A DNA stretch of 22,184 nucleotides from a virus, in the IMG/VR virus record IMGVR_UViG_3300025093_000140, positions 1 to 22,184 of that record; one strand, given 5' to 3'. The position numbers and the translations under genes were made by a program. Positions 5,837 to 13,713 of this stretch are shown piece after piece (position 1 is the stretch's first letter; each line of letters starts with the position of its first letter). The notes below the pieces were generated by a model that saw nothing but the letters and a program-made list of their open reading frames with translations, did no database searches and was not told the origin of the DNA.

Positions 5837-6064
5837 TTAATTGCTGATTTGGTCAATTCTGGTGTTAAGCTCTTTTACAAGTCGGTTGCTTATTGTGTCT
5901 ACAGCAACCTGCGCTGAATGTATGTGATTACAACTTGCACGCGCTAGAATATCATTTGTTGATGGTGTTTGCATGCCTGACTTTACTTCATTTTTAATTT
6001 CTGCTTGTAGATTTTCCAGAGCTTTCCGAGCTTCGTTTATAGCTATTGCTAGTTTGGTGTTCAT
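5837..6064 (-). CDS. Hypothetical helical protein, 75 residues
   Basis: The product is almost all helix (MNTKLAIAINEARKALENLQ, then AQVAVDTISNRLVKELNTRI), with a short linker around GMQTPSTND, suggesting a two-helix bundle that could dimerise. GGAAAAGGAA precedes ATG 6062-6064. It is the first gene downstream of minus promoter C. No family is recognised. Confidence 0.65.
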   Translation of the reverse strand: MNTKLAIAINEARKALENLQAEIKNEVKSGMQTPSTNDILARASCNHIHSAQVAVDTISNRLVKELNTRIDQISN

Positions 6065-6068
6065 TTCC

Positions 6069-6138
6069 TTTTCCTTTCATCTGCTAGTCAATCAATCTTG
6101 AATACAATCTTACCATATTCTAACAAGGTTGTCAACCC
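6069..6138. repeat. 70 bp promoter repeat, copy 2
   Basis: This is the partner of 2502-2571, with 68 of 70 bases identical. The two changed bases turn AACCTT into AAGGTT, which restores the palindrome GGTTGtCAACC missing in copy 1. The near identity across leader, -10 and -35 suggests recent duplication or conversion. Confidence 0.9.
6107..6135 (-). promoter_or_regulatory. Sigma70-like minus promoter C with palindromic operator
   Basis: On the minus strand TTGACA (6130-6135), 17 bp and TAAGAT (6107-6112) drive the genes at 6064 and 5802. The palindrome GGTTGtCAACC (6127-6137) covers the -35. The second AAGGTTG word found at the other sites is absent here. Confidence 0.75.
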
Positions 6139-6179
6139 CAATTTCATAACTTTAAGATTAAATCAAATCATCGTATAAA

Positions 6180-6209
6180 TTGACACAGTATAGTCCAATC
6201 GTGTATACT
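6180..6209 (+). promoter_or_regulatory. Promoter of the head (portal to capsid) operon
   Basis: TTGACA (6180-6185), 18 bp and TATACT (6204-6209) predict transcription from about 6216. It is the only strong plus promoter seen before the nine-kilobase head operon. A 20-codon frame, ATG 6215 to TGA 6277, starts 5 bases after the -10 and covers the left arm and loop of the next hairpin. It could be a leader peptide, although it has no Shine-Dalgarno site. Confidence 0.65.
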
Positions 6210-6230
6210 AACAAATGAGACAATGCTCGA

Positions 6231-6291
6231 AAGTCCATTGTTCATTTCGCCCTATTTCTTATTCGGCGGCTAAATGACAATGGACTTTTTT
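6231..6291 (+). terminator. Terminator-like leader hairpin before the portal gene
   Basis: AAGTCCATTG (6231-6240) pairs perfectly with CAATGGACTT (6278-6287). The stem extends by TCATTT/AAATGA with one bulged T, and an inner CGCC/GGCG may pair in the loop. Six T residues (6286-6291) follow and the portal ATG is at 6293. No gene ends just upstream on this strand, so the hairpin can only act on RNA from the promoter at 6180. It resembles an attenuator or antitermination target. Confidence 0.7.
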
Positions 6292-6292
6292 A

Positions 6293-7855
6293 ATGTCTGA
6301 GAACATCGCAATTATCCGCAACGGAAAAATAGAATATGCAACGGCAAAGCAGGTTAATGGCAGCCTAACGGATTTGTCCATTCAAAGACGCGCATTGCCG
6401 GCTGATGACCAGAACAGTATTGCAAATTTTTGGCCCAGTTCATTCTCTTTTGGCTACCATAATGATAGTTTAGTGCCTCCCTGGTGGAGCGAAAAAAGAG
6501 ATCACGCATTAAGAGCGTTTGTATATCGTCCGAACAATGACATTTTAATTGGCGCTGTTTCTTCAATGATTAAAAAGTTCAAGAGCATGAACTGGGTTAT
6601 TGAAGGACCTTTAAGAGTGGTTAATAGGTATCAAAAGGTCCTCACAACTGCTGAATTTTGGCAAGGGTGGAGCTTTTGGCTTGGCAAGATACTATTTGAC
6701 TATTATACACAGGATAAGGGCGCATTTAGCGAAATTATAGGCGCTGGTAATCCTAATGGACCTATCGTTGGGCCTGTTATTGGACTGGCCCATCTTGATG
6801 CACAACATTGCCAACTTACCGGCGATGTGGAATATCCAGTTATTTTTAATAACCCAAAAGATGATAGGTCACATAAGTTGCACACAACCCGCGTTGCTCA
6901 TTTTGTTGATATGCCATCGCCGGCGGAGAATATGAATAATACTGGTTTCTGTGGCGTTAGTCGGGTGATTGGCTCATCTGAAATCCTCCTCAAAATCAAC
7001 AAATATAAGAATGAAAAGTTAGATGACTTGCCGGAAGCCGGATTATTGCTTTTTAACAATGTGCTACCTGAAAAATGGAATGACGCGAAAGCACATTATG
7101 CAAGAGAGACTAGACGGCTAGGCCAAGATCATTGGCGTAACATTATGACAATGTTTGGTCTTGACCCGGCGCAACCTGCTACGGCTGATTTAATCTCATT
7201 TGCTAATCTTCCAGAAGCCTTTAATGAGCTTGAGAGTACTAACACTTACGCCACCATCCTCGCCTTATCTTTTGGCGTTGATGTGCGAGAGTTTTGGCCT
7301 ATGTCTAATGGTCAGTTAGGGACTGCCACAGAAAGCCTGGTGATGCACCAAAAAGCGCGCGGCAAAGGTGTAGGTGAAGTCATCGGCATGATTGAACGCG
7401 TGCTTAACTGGAAAGTCTTACCAGACAGTGCCACATTCTCTTTTGATTTTACCGATGACGAGGAAGATTTATTATCTGCTGAAATAGATGAAAAGCGCAC
7501 AAACACTATTATGTCTATGTGGACCGGTGATGAATTTGGGCCGGTTAACGCTTTTGAGATACGTCAAATGTTGGCTGATAACGTGAGCTATTTCAAAGAT
7601 GACTTCTTAGAGTTGGATGCGACAGACGAGGAAAATGCTACAGATAATGAGATAGCCAAGATGTTTGGTGGCTTAGTTGAGATTAATCAGAAGGGTGATA
7701 TTAAGCGATTGGGGCGACGCAAACGAATTAAACCAATAATAGACGACGCTGTGAGTTTGGCGGCTGAAAATTACCGAAAAGGTGCGATAACGGCAGAAAC
7801 AGTAGCCGAATTTGCACTAGGAGAGTTGATAGATGCAAAATCCATATCCGACTAA
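6293..7855 (+). CDS. Portal protein
   Basis: The portal forms the ring through which DNA enters the head. The 520-residue product has portal-like features: HALRAFVYRPNNDILIGAVSSMI (71-93), the HFVDMPSPAENMNNTGFCGVSRVI segment (203-226), and FANLPEAFNELESTNTYA (303-320) leading to LALSFGVDVREFWP (323-336) and TATESLVMHQKARGKG (344-359). The last block is typical of phage portals near their stem and crown. Its size and its position after the terminase and before a Mu-F-like protein fit. There is no Shine-Dalgarno site; the six T residues of the leader hairpin end 1 base before the ATG, so expression may depend on that structure. Its end overlaps the next gene by 23 bases. Confidence 0.85.
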   Translation: MSENIAIIRNGKIEYATAKQVNGSLTDLSIQRRALPADDQNSIANFWPSSFSFGYHNDSLVPPWWSEKRDHALRAFVYRPNNDILIGAVSSMIKKFKSMNWVIEGPLRVVNRYQKVLTTAEFWQGWSFWLGKILFDYYTQDKGAFSEIIGAGNPNGPIVGPVIGLAHLDAQHCQLTGDVEYPVIFNNPKDDRSHKLHTTRVAHFVDMPSPAENMNNTGFCGVSRVIGSSEILLKINKYKNEKLDDLPEAGLLLFNNVLPEKWNDAKAHYARETRRLGQDHWRNIMTMFGLDPAQPATADLISFANLPEAFNELESTNTYATILALSFGVDVREFWPMSNGQLGTATESLVMHQKARGKGVGEVIGMIERVLNWKVLPDSATFSFDFTDDEEDLLSAEIDEKRTNTIMSMWTGDEFGPVNAFEIRQMLADNVSYFKDDFLELDATDEENATDNEIAKMFGGLVEINQKGDIKRLGRRKRIKPIIDDAVSLAAENYRKGAITAETVAEFALGELIDAKSISD

Positions 7856-8570
7856 AATTTTAGATGTAAGGCCAGATAACCATAGTTCGCTCGGCACAAT
7901 CCCTCGCTTTATGGAAGGTGACTATGACCGTCTTCAACATCACTGGAAATTTGAAATCTTATTTGATCAAGGTCACAACCGCGCTAACTCAGGTGAGTTG
8001 TTTTGGGCTATAGATGCGATAGAAGTTAAGGCGGGGCCGGCGACATTGCAGCCGCAGGTCAGGGATATTGACAATAATCTCATAACTGCTCATCCCGGTA
8101 TCCTTATGTTTAATCACTGGCCCAGTGCGCCATTAATTGAGTTTAACGCAGATCCAAAATACTTTGACCGTGCTGTTGTGGGATTTACTGAGGGCAACGG
8201 TTCAATTGGTTGGGGATTTGGTGGGGAAAGCTGGATAAATGCGGCTGAACCAAGCAGTCATAGCGGGGGGCCATATTCTGTTTGGGCATCTGCCCATCCT
8301 GAAAATTTTCAACCTCCGCAAGATAGGGTTGTAGGCTCAGATTGCTTGCATAAAATCGGATGGTGGGATGATCATATTGTTCTTAATCCGATTTTTAGGA
8401 TTATGCGGAAAGCTGGTGCGCCACCACCAGATGGTGACAGTGAGCTTAGAGTATTTGATAAGGACGGCTCATTTGTGGGCAAGGTAGCGCTAATAAGCGG
8501 TGGTGGCTCAGGCGGTAGAATTGGGCTATTTAGCGGAGAAACAGAACAGGCGTATGTTGAGTTTGAATGA
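7833..8570 (+). CDS. Conserved-looking phage protein of unknown function, 245 residues
   Basis: Lying between portal and minor head genes, this is probably virion-associated or an assembly factor. ATG 7833 has GGAGAG upstream and overlaps the portal end. The sequence is rich in aromatic residues, glycine and proline, with IGWGFGGESWI near the middle, GGPYSVWAS, and HKIGWWDDHIVLNPIFRIMRK before a glycine-rich tail (ISGGGSGGRIGLFSG). The pattern of many W, H and G motifs suggests a beta-rich fold, perhaps carbohydrate binding. I do not recognise a named family. No signal peptide or membrane segment is visible. Confidence 0.7.
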   Translation: MQNPYPTKILDVRPDNHSSLGTIPRFMEGDYDRLQHHWKFEILFDQGHNRANSGELFWAIDAIEVKAGPATLQPQVRDIDNNLITAHPGILMFNHWPSAPLIEFNADPKYFDRAVVGFTEGNGSIGWGFGGESWINAAEPSSHSGGPYSVWASAHPENFQPPQDRVVGSDCLHKIGWWDDHIVLNPIFRIMRKAGAPPPDGDSELRVFDKDGSFVGKVALISGGGSGGRIGLFSGETEQAYVEFE

Positions 8571-9186
8571 GGTTAAAGCGCCAGCAATAAACACCATATC
8601 CGGCACAGGTGGCATAGTAGCGTTTAGGCGCAATCTTCGCTCCGCTATACGCGGGTTATGGTCTGGTGCGTTAACTAAGCGTCAAGCGTTATTAACTTTT
8701 AGAAGTGCGATTGAAAGAGCGATTGAAAGAGCATGGGTTGAGGGTGCAGCGGAGTGTGGTATACAGTCTGATGAATTAACAACAGAAGAGTTAACGAAAC
8801 GTGACGAGTTTATCTTTAATCAAAATGATTTAGCTCCTAATTTTATTGATCATATAGCCGCTCAAAGCAAAGAGAATGGGGGGAAACTCACTCCTCTGTT
8901 GCAACGGGCTGAGATGTGGATTAATCAATATGATAGCGCAAAGCAACAAGCAACTACATTAGCTTGTGGAAATCTTAAGCTCGAATGGCGCATAGGGAGA
9001 ACCGAGCATTGCAGAACTTGTCTCGCTCTTAATGGTCAAGTAAGACGTGCGTCGTTTTGGCAAAATAATGTAGTGCCTCGCAATGCACCTAATCCGAAAT
9101 TAGAGTGTAGGGGATTTAGGTGTCAGTGCATGTTGATAAAAACTGACAAGCCAATTTCAAGGGGCAGAGCGCCACGGTTAAACTAA
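8554..9186 (+). CDS. Mu gpF-like minor head / head morphogenesis protein
   Basis: Proteins of this type (Mu gpF, SPP1 gp7) bind the portal and help assemble the head. The 210-residue product has helical N-terminal and middle regions with arginine-rich repeats (RSAIERAIERAWVEG) and the family's C-terminal cysteine block. That block comprises C153/C156 in HCRTC, followed by LALNGQV, then C185, C190 and C192 in ECRGFRCQC. A longer frame opens at 8500, but ATG 8554 overlaps its neighbour by only 17 bases and has GGAGAA upstream, so it is preferred. Its stop overlaps the start of the next gene (TAATG). Confidence 0.8.
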   Translation: MLSLNEVKAPAINTISGTGGIVAFRRNLRSAIRGLWSGALTKRQALLTFRSAIERAIERAWVEGAAECGIQSDELTTEELTKRDEFIFNQNDLAPNFIDHIAAQSKENGGKLTPLLQRAEMWINQYDSAKQQATTLACGNLKLEWRIGRTEHCRTCLALNGQVRRASFWQNNVVPRNAPNPKLECRGFRCQCMLIKTDKPISRGRAPRLN

Positions 9187-9365
9187 TGGCTAAAAAAGAG
9201 AGTTTGTACACAGTTTATAGACCGGTACGTATTTCAGACAAAAAAATAGCTGTACCAGGCGACATTGTGAAATGCACTGAAGTTGAAGCGATGTGCATAA
9301 ACACCATGCAACCTATGACATTGAGATTAATAAATGATAAAAAGAGGTTGGCACAATGGACTTAA
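9186..9365 (+). CDS. Small basic protein, 59 residues
   Basis: ATG 9186 overlaps the stop of the minor head gene, and the frame ends at TAA 9363-9365. The product MAKKESLYTVYRPVRI has a PVRISDKKIAVPGDIVKC stretch resembling a small beta-rich head protein, then helical TLRLINDKKRLAQW. It overlaps the start of the next gene by 10 bases. Similar small proteins are common between minor head and capsid genes of phages. Function is unknown. Confidence 0.6.
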   Translation: MAKKESLYTVYRPVRISDKKIAVPGDIVKCTEVEAMCINTMQPMTLRLINDKKRLAQWT

Positions 9366-9532
9366 TAAAAAGCAAAAAATTTCAGATGGCTTTGGCCGGC
9401 GTAATTGTGGTTATTATTACCAGTTTTATTCCTGAAATTGACGAGACGGAACTAACCAAAATCGTCGGTCTTATCATTGCTTACATTGTTGGTCAAGGTT
9501 TGGCTGATTTTGGTAAAGAGGCTAAAAAATGA
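9356..9532 (+). CDS. Small two-segment membrane protein, holin-like, 58 residues
   Basis: ATG 9356 follows AAGAGGTTGG and the frame ends at TGA 9530-9532. The 58-residue product has two hydrophobic stretches (about 11-26, MALAGVIVVIITSFIP, and 36-47, IVGLIIAYIVGQ) joined by an acidic hairpin (EIDETEL) and ends in a charged tail (DFGKEAKK). This is the layout of small class II-like holins or other phage membrane proteins. Its position within the head operon, not beside a lysis enzyme, makes a holin role uncertain. It overlaps the next gene by 4 bases. Confidence 0.65.
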   Translation: MDLIKSKKFQMALAGVIVVIITSFIPEIDETELTKIVGLIIAYIVGQGLADFGKEAKK

Positions 9533-10044
9533 TAGGCAGAACGGACAAAGAAAGTGGAGCAAGCATAGTTATTTCGCTTGGTCATGCTCATTCGCATGAT
9601 GGCCGAATGTTTGAAATTAGCTATAAGACGCCAGATGGTAGTCCGCTGGCAGATAATGCTAATCTTGATTTTTTGTTTAGACCAAACGGCGCTCATGTGC
9701 ATTTTTCTTTTGGGCCTGTTGCTGCCAATCCAATTGAGGTTTTGTTTTACGAGGCGCCTACTATCTCTAATGTTGGCACATCGCTTAGTGTTGTTGGCCT
9801 TAATAGAATAAGGTCTCTTGCGCCGTCATCAGTGGTATATCATACGCCAACTGTTTCAGCGGTTGGCAACCAGCTTCAAAGCGTTTTGCAAGTCTGGGGA
9901 ATTACATCCTTGACACCTGCATTTTCTGAGACCCCTTGGATTTTGGCACTCAATACGGATTATCTTGTCCGCATCACTAACAGAGCGGGTAGCGCGCAGG
10001 ATGTAGGATTGGTTATGCAATGGTTTGAGGAGGCAACGGTTTAA
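9529..10044 (+). CDS. Putative virion structural protein, 171 residues
   Basis: The product is beta-rich with many short polar loops and a repeated pattern of NRIRSLAPSSVVYHTPTVS and WILALNTDYLVRITN. The latter resembles proteins often found in environmental phage head or tail modules, usually unannotated. No cysteine or catalytic motif is apparent. ATG 9529 is in an ATGA overlap with the small membrane protein, and its stop overlaps the next ATG. A decoration or minor structural role is inferred from position and fold impression only. Confidence 0.65.
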   Translation: MIGRTDKESGASIVISLGHAHSHDGRMFEISYKTPDGSPLADNANLDFLFRPNGAHVHFSFGPVAANPIEVLFYEAPTISNVGTSLSVVGLNRIRSLAPSSVVYHTPTVSAVGNQLQSVLQVWGITSLTPAFSETPWILALNTDYLVRITNRAGSAQDVGLVMQWFEEATV

Positions 10045-10379
10045 TGGTGGCTCAAACATCGCCAGAACGAGAGGATGCACGGGCAACATATCCGGCTGAA
10101 CTATATACGGTAGGCAATCATACTGTGCTTGATATTAGTCCAAATGGTGATTTTATCGAAAAACCCGCGCCGGGACCGGGCAACTTGCAGGCTACACACA
10201 TACAAATACAGGCGTTCAATCAAAACGTGCGATATAAAATTGATGGAAATGAAGCAAGTGCGACTGAGGGGTTTCAGTTGGCAGCCGGCGCAATATCTTT
10301 AGTTCCAGTTCCCAATCGTGGTATTAGCGTATTTGAGGAAATAGCCGGCGCAACTGTTCAATACCAGTTTGTGAGGTGA
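10044..10379 (+). CDS. Small putative virion protein, 111 residues
   Basis: The product has a charged N-terminus (SPEREDARATYPAELY), then a beta-strand-rich half with NQNVRYKIDGNEASATEGFQ, ISLVPVPN and ATVQYQFVR. Small all-beta proteins of this pattern are found among phage head and tail accessory proteins. ATG 10044 overlaps the stop of the previous gene, and the next gene starts 1 base after its end. It is probably made together with the neighbouring 171- and 432-residue proteins. The specific role is unknown. Confidence 0.6.
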   Translation: MVAQTSPEREDARATYPAELYTVGNHTVLDISPNGDFIEKPAPGPGNLQATHIQIQAFNQNVRYKIDGNEASATEGFQLAAGAISLVPVPNRGISVFEEIAGATVQYQFVR

Positions 10380-10380
10380 T

Positions 10381-11679
10381 ATGTCTACTTGGCAGCATAC
10401 AGGATTAGCAGGGAGCGGTTCGGGTGGCGTTGCTATCAAGTTTGCCGATGGTGGTGGTATAGATGCGTTTGCAAGACAAAGAACATCTGAGCCATTTACA
10501 CTGTTCGATTCTAAGCAAATATGGGATGATGGCGACATAGCTAATAATGCTGAAAATTATCCGCTCTTCTATGATAATCAAGAAACGAGTGGGTCAGGCA
10601 CAAGCACAACGTTCAACGTTAACAGAGCCAGCACTATACTTAGCGTGTCTACCACTACCGCAGGCACAAGGGTTAGACAAACCAAACAACGATTTAACTA
10701 TCAGCCTGGCAAGTCTCAACTGGTAATTATTACTGGTATTATTGGCGCTGTTACTTCTGGCAACACGAAGCGCTTTGGTTATTTTGATGAAAATGACGGC
10801 TTATTTTTCGAGAGTAGCGGTAGCAATATAAATGTAGTTGTTAGGTCTAATGTATCTGGCAGTCCAGTTAATACCAAGGTTGCCCAATCAGATTGGAATC
10901 TTGACACTATGGACGGTAATGGGCCAAGTGGCGTTAATCTTGATTTCTCTAAAGTTCAAATATTTTTTTGTGACTTTGAATGGTTGGGCGTTGGACGGGT
11001 GCGATTTGGATTTTACATAGATGGCTTACCGGTTTATTGTCATCATGTCCTAAACGCCAATGTTATCGGATCGGTTTATATGTCTAACCCTAATTTGCCA
11101 GTCAGGGTTGAGATAGACAATGATGGCACTGGGGCAAGTGATAGCATAGAGCATATTTGCAGTACGGTTGTTAGTGAGGGAGGCGTACAGCCTAATGGCA
11201 TCACTCGCTTTGCTGATATAGGAGACACAACAGCAGAAGATATTAGTACTCCGACGGCAGGTGTGACATATGCTATTTGTGGTATCAGGTTGAAGTCTGC
11301 TTATTTGTCGGCTGATGTAAAAGAGCTTTTTGTGTCTTTAATTGAAAATTCAGGTGCTAATAATCCTTTTGTGTGGCGATTGCATTTTAACCCGACAATT
11401 GCTGCGGCGTTGACTTATTCAGATGTGACTAATAGCGCTATTCAATTTGGGATAGCAAGCACGGCTACACCAGCTAACAACGTGATTGATCCTGCTGGCA
11501 CAATAGTGGCTGGTGGTTATCAGGCGCGTACTGACGCCAATGCCAGTATCCCATTAGAAAGCGCATTAAGACTTGGCAGCTTGATAGATGGTACTGTTGA
11601 TCAATTAGTTTTATCTGCTGCCCCAATCACGGCTAACAATTTGTTTTTTGGCGGTATACAATGGCGAGAGGCTTGGTAA
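10381..11679 (+). CDS. Conserved phage structural-type protein, 432 residues
   Basis: The product starts with a glycine-rich stretch and then reads like a widely distributed uncharacterised phage protein. Landmarks are SEPFTLFDSKQIW (36-48), PLFYDNQETSGSG, RQTKQRFNYQPGKSQL, VQIFFCDFEWLGVGRVRFG and PNLPVRVEIDNDGTGASDS. The composition is beta-rich with many T, S and G, as in surface or decoration proteins. I remember similar sequences in environmental phages without a firm function. It follows the 111-residue gene by 1 base and its end overlaps the possible upstream start of the protease ORF. A virion location is inferred. Confidence 0.7.
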   Translation: MSTWQHTGLAGSGSGGVAIKFADGGGIDAFARQRTSEPFTLFDSKQIWDDGDIANNAENYPLFYDNQETSGSGTSTTFNVNRASTILSVSTTTAGTRVRQTKQRFNYQPGKSQLVIITGIIGAVTSGNTKRFGYFDENDGLFFESSGSNINVVVRSNVSGSPVNTKVAQSDWNLDTMDGNGPSGVNLDFSKVQIFFCDFEWLGVGRVRFGFYIDGLPVYCHHVLNANVIGSVYMSNPNLPVRVEIDNDGTGASDSIEHICSTVVSEGGVQPNGITRFADIGDTTAEDISTPTAGVTYAICGIRLKSAYLSADVKELFVSLIENSGANNPFVWRLHFNPTIAAALTYSDVTNSAIQFGIASTATPANNVIDPAGTIVAGGYQARTDANASIPLESALRLGSLIDGTVDQLVLSAAPITANNLFFGGIQWREAW

Positions 11680-11681
11680 TT

Positions 11682-13691
11682 ATGGATATAAAATTCGATG
11701 AAGTGTTAGAGCTTGAAGCGCCTCATGGTTTTTTGGTAGCACAGGGCAAAGAGACGGCTATTGCCAGAATTGAGCCATTGGACGCGGACAAATCTTATCT
11801 GATTGTTTGCAACGGCGAGGCTTTTGGTGTGGCTAATTTTAGTCAACCTGCGCAAATCAAAATTAAAGATTTTGATGACAATGAATGGCAGAAACAGCAT
11901 AGAGTAACAGCCAGAGAGCGTCGGCAATGGTGGCCAGACAGTGAATTGTTTTATGTTTATCGCATCAAAGATTGGAAACCGTTCGAAGGCGTAAAACTCT
12001 TTGAGGATGGGCAAGTTGTTGATGAGCCTAAATTAACAACAGAGCAATGGCAGATAGTTAGTAAGGCTAAGGAATTGCCTAAGCAGATTATCTTATTAAA
12101 AGATGCTGTTTCTGTCACTGACAAGTCAGAATTTGTTATTAATTTGTCAGATGAATGTAGGGAGCTTGACAGTATTTTATCAGCCACTTATGAGATTGAT
12201 GTTAAAGAGGCAAAGGAAGTTAACGAAATTATACCTCTTTATTCTCTCGTCTTAGTTCGCAATCCACGCATGCGCGTGTCAAAAAAAAGCCCAGAGGCGG
12301 CAAAAAAAGAGATAACAGAGGCAGAAATAAAACAAGAGGGTGAAAATATGCCATACAGTATAGTTCGCAGAGAAGGCGAATTTTGTGTGATTAAAGATGA
12401 AGATAAAGAGGTGATGGGTTGTCACGAAAATGAGGAAGATGCGGAGGCCCAACTTGCAGCTTTAAGGATTAATGTTGAGGCTGAAGAAAGTGAAGCTGAG
12501 GCTGGAATGGACAAGCCGAAAAAGCGCAAGCCGAGAAAGAAAGAGCTAATTGAAGCTGACTTTAGCGGCAATGATGTTTCATATGAAACAGTTGAGATGT
12601 TTGCTGAGGAAGCAAAAAAAGACAATTTCATGACACGCCTCAAATTAGCGGCTAAAAACATCTTAAATATCATCACGGTAGCCGAAATTGAAGAGAAAGA
12701 GGCTGGATTAGATATTTTGAATAGCAATTATGGTGTAACGCAGAAAAAAGTTAATGGTGATCTGTGGCATTTCACATGGTCTACTAATGCTTTCGAAGAT
12801 CGAGAAAAAGAGATATTTTCAACCAGTTCACTCAAGCAATATGTTGAACAAGCTAACAAGAGAGAAGATCGAGGCTTTTTTAATTTTTGGCATATGCAAG
12901 GGACTGATTTTGCCAAGAAAGAATGGCAAATGGTGATAGGTAGATTTTTAGTTGAAGCTGGCCCTTATATTGATGACACAAGAGGACAAGCGGCTAAAGA
13001 ATTTTTCAAACAATATTCAGATGGGCATCCTGAATTTGCGCCTGAAGGATGGGGATGTTCTCCTGAATTTAAGTACCTTCCAGAGGAGAGGGCAACTGGA
13101 GTTTATGAAAATATTTGGATAACTAGAACTAGCACGTTGCCAAAAATGGCAGCGGCTAACATCTGGACTGAAACAAGTCAATTAATGAGGTCTAAAAATA
13201 TGGCTATTACTGATTATAGTAAAGAGCAGATTGAAGCAGCCGTTGAAGTGTTTAAGGATGAAGATTTTGTGAAATCAATTATCCAGCAAGGTGAGACCAA
13301 AACGGCTGAATTGGAAGCGGCTAATGTAGCTCATAAAGGCGAAAGTGAAAAATCCGAAACTGAGCCGCAGTCAGAACCGCAAAAAATTAATATGGAAGAA
13401 TTAGCGGCTGAAGTTGGCAAGCAATTTGGCGCTAATCTTGATCCGATAGCAGAGGCTATTGCTACTATGGCCAGTGGCATTAAAGAGTTGGATGAACGAC
13501 TTAATAAGCTAGAGAAAGAGCAAGGCATTAAAGATAAGACTGAATCGCCGCGTTATGTTTTTGAATGGAAGAGAGCGAGTGAAGCGAACGAAACTATGGT
13601 CACAGAGGATGACGATTTGAAAGACAAAAAACCTGCTGAAACCAAGATAAAAAGTAATGATCCTTGGGAGCAGATGGGCTTTGGTAAATAA
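11682..13691 (+). CDS. Prohead protease with N-terminal extra domain and C-terminal scaffold
   Basis: Numbering from the longer possible start at 11661, this protein has 676 residues and at least three parts. Residues 1-210 form a separate domain with HRVTARERRQWWP, which looks PUA/ASCH-like but is not firmly assigned. Residues 230-273 (MPYSIVRREGEFCVI and a CHENEEDAEAQLAAL motif) resemble the start of many phage prohead proteases. Residues 350-505 look like an XkdF-type serine protease, with FTWSTNAFEDREKEIF, H411, GCSPEF (S467) and a TSTLPKMAAANIWT finish. Residues 514-676 are acidic and coiled-coil-rich (IKELDERLNKLEKE), as in scaffolds. ATG 11682 avoids overlap with the previous gene. Catalytic assignments are tentative. 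Confidence 0.75.
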   Translation: MDIKFDEVLELEAPHGFLVAQGKETAIARIEPLDADKSYLIVCNGEAFGVANFSQPAQIKIKDFDDNEWQKQHRVTARERRQWWPDSELFYVYRIKDWKPFEGVKLFEDGQVVDEPKLTTEQWQIVSKAKELPKQIILLKDAVSVTDKSEFVINLSDECRELDSILSATYEIDVKEAKEVNEIIPLYSLVLVRNPRMRVSKKSPEAAKKEITEAEIKQEGENMPYSIVRREGEFCVIKDEDKEVMGCHENEEDAEAQLAALRINVEAEESEAEAGMDKPKKRKPRKKELIEADFSGNDVSYETVEMFAEEAKKDNFMTRLKLAAKNILNIITVAEIEEKEAGLDILNSNYGVTQKKVNGDLWHFTWSTNAFEDREKEIFSTSSLKQYVEQANKREDRGFFNFWHMQGTDFAKKEWQMVIGRFLVEAGPYIDDTRGQAAKEFFKQYSDGHPEFAPEGWGCSPEFKYLPEERATGVYENIWITRTSTLPKMAAANIWTETSQLMRSKNMAITDYSKEQIEAAVEVFKDEDFVKSIIQQGETKTAELEAANVAHKGESEKSETEPQSEPQKINMEELAAEVGKQFGANLDPIAEAIATMASGIKELDERLNKLEKEQGIKDKTESPRYVFEWKRASEANETMVTEDDDLKDKKPAETKIKSNDPWEQMGFGK

Positions 13692-13713
13692 GTGACTGTA
13701 GGAGTTTGGTACA

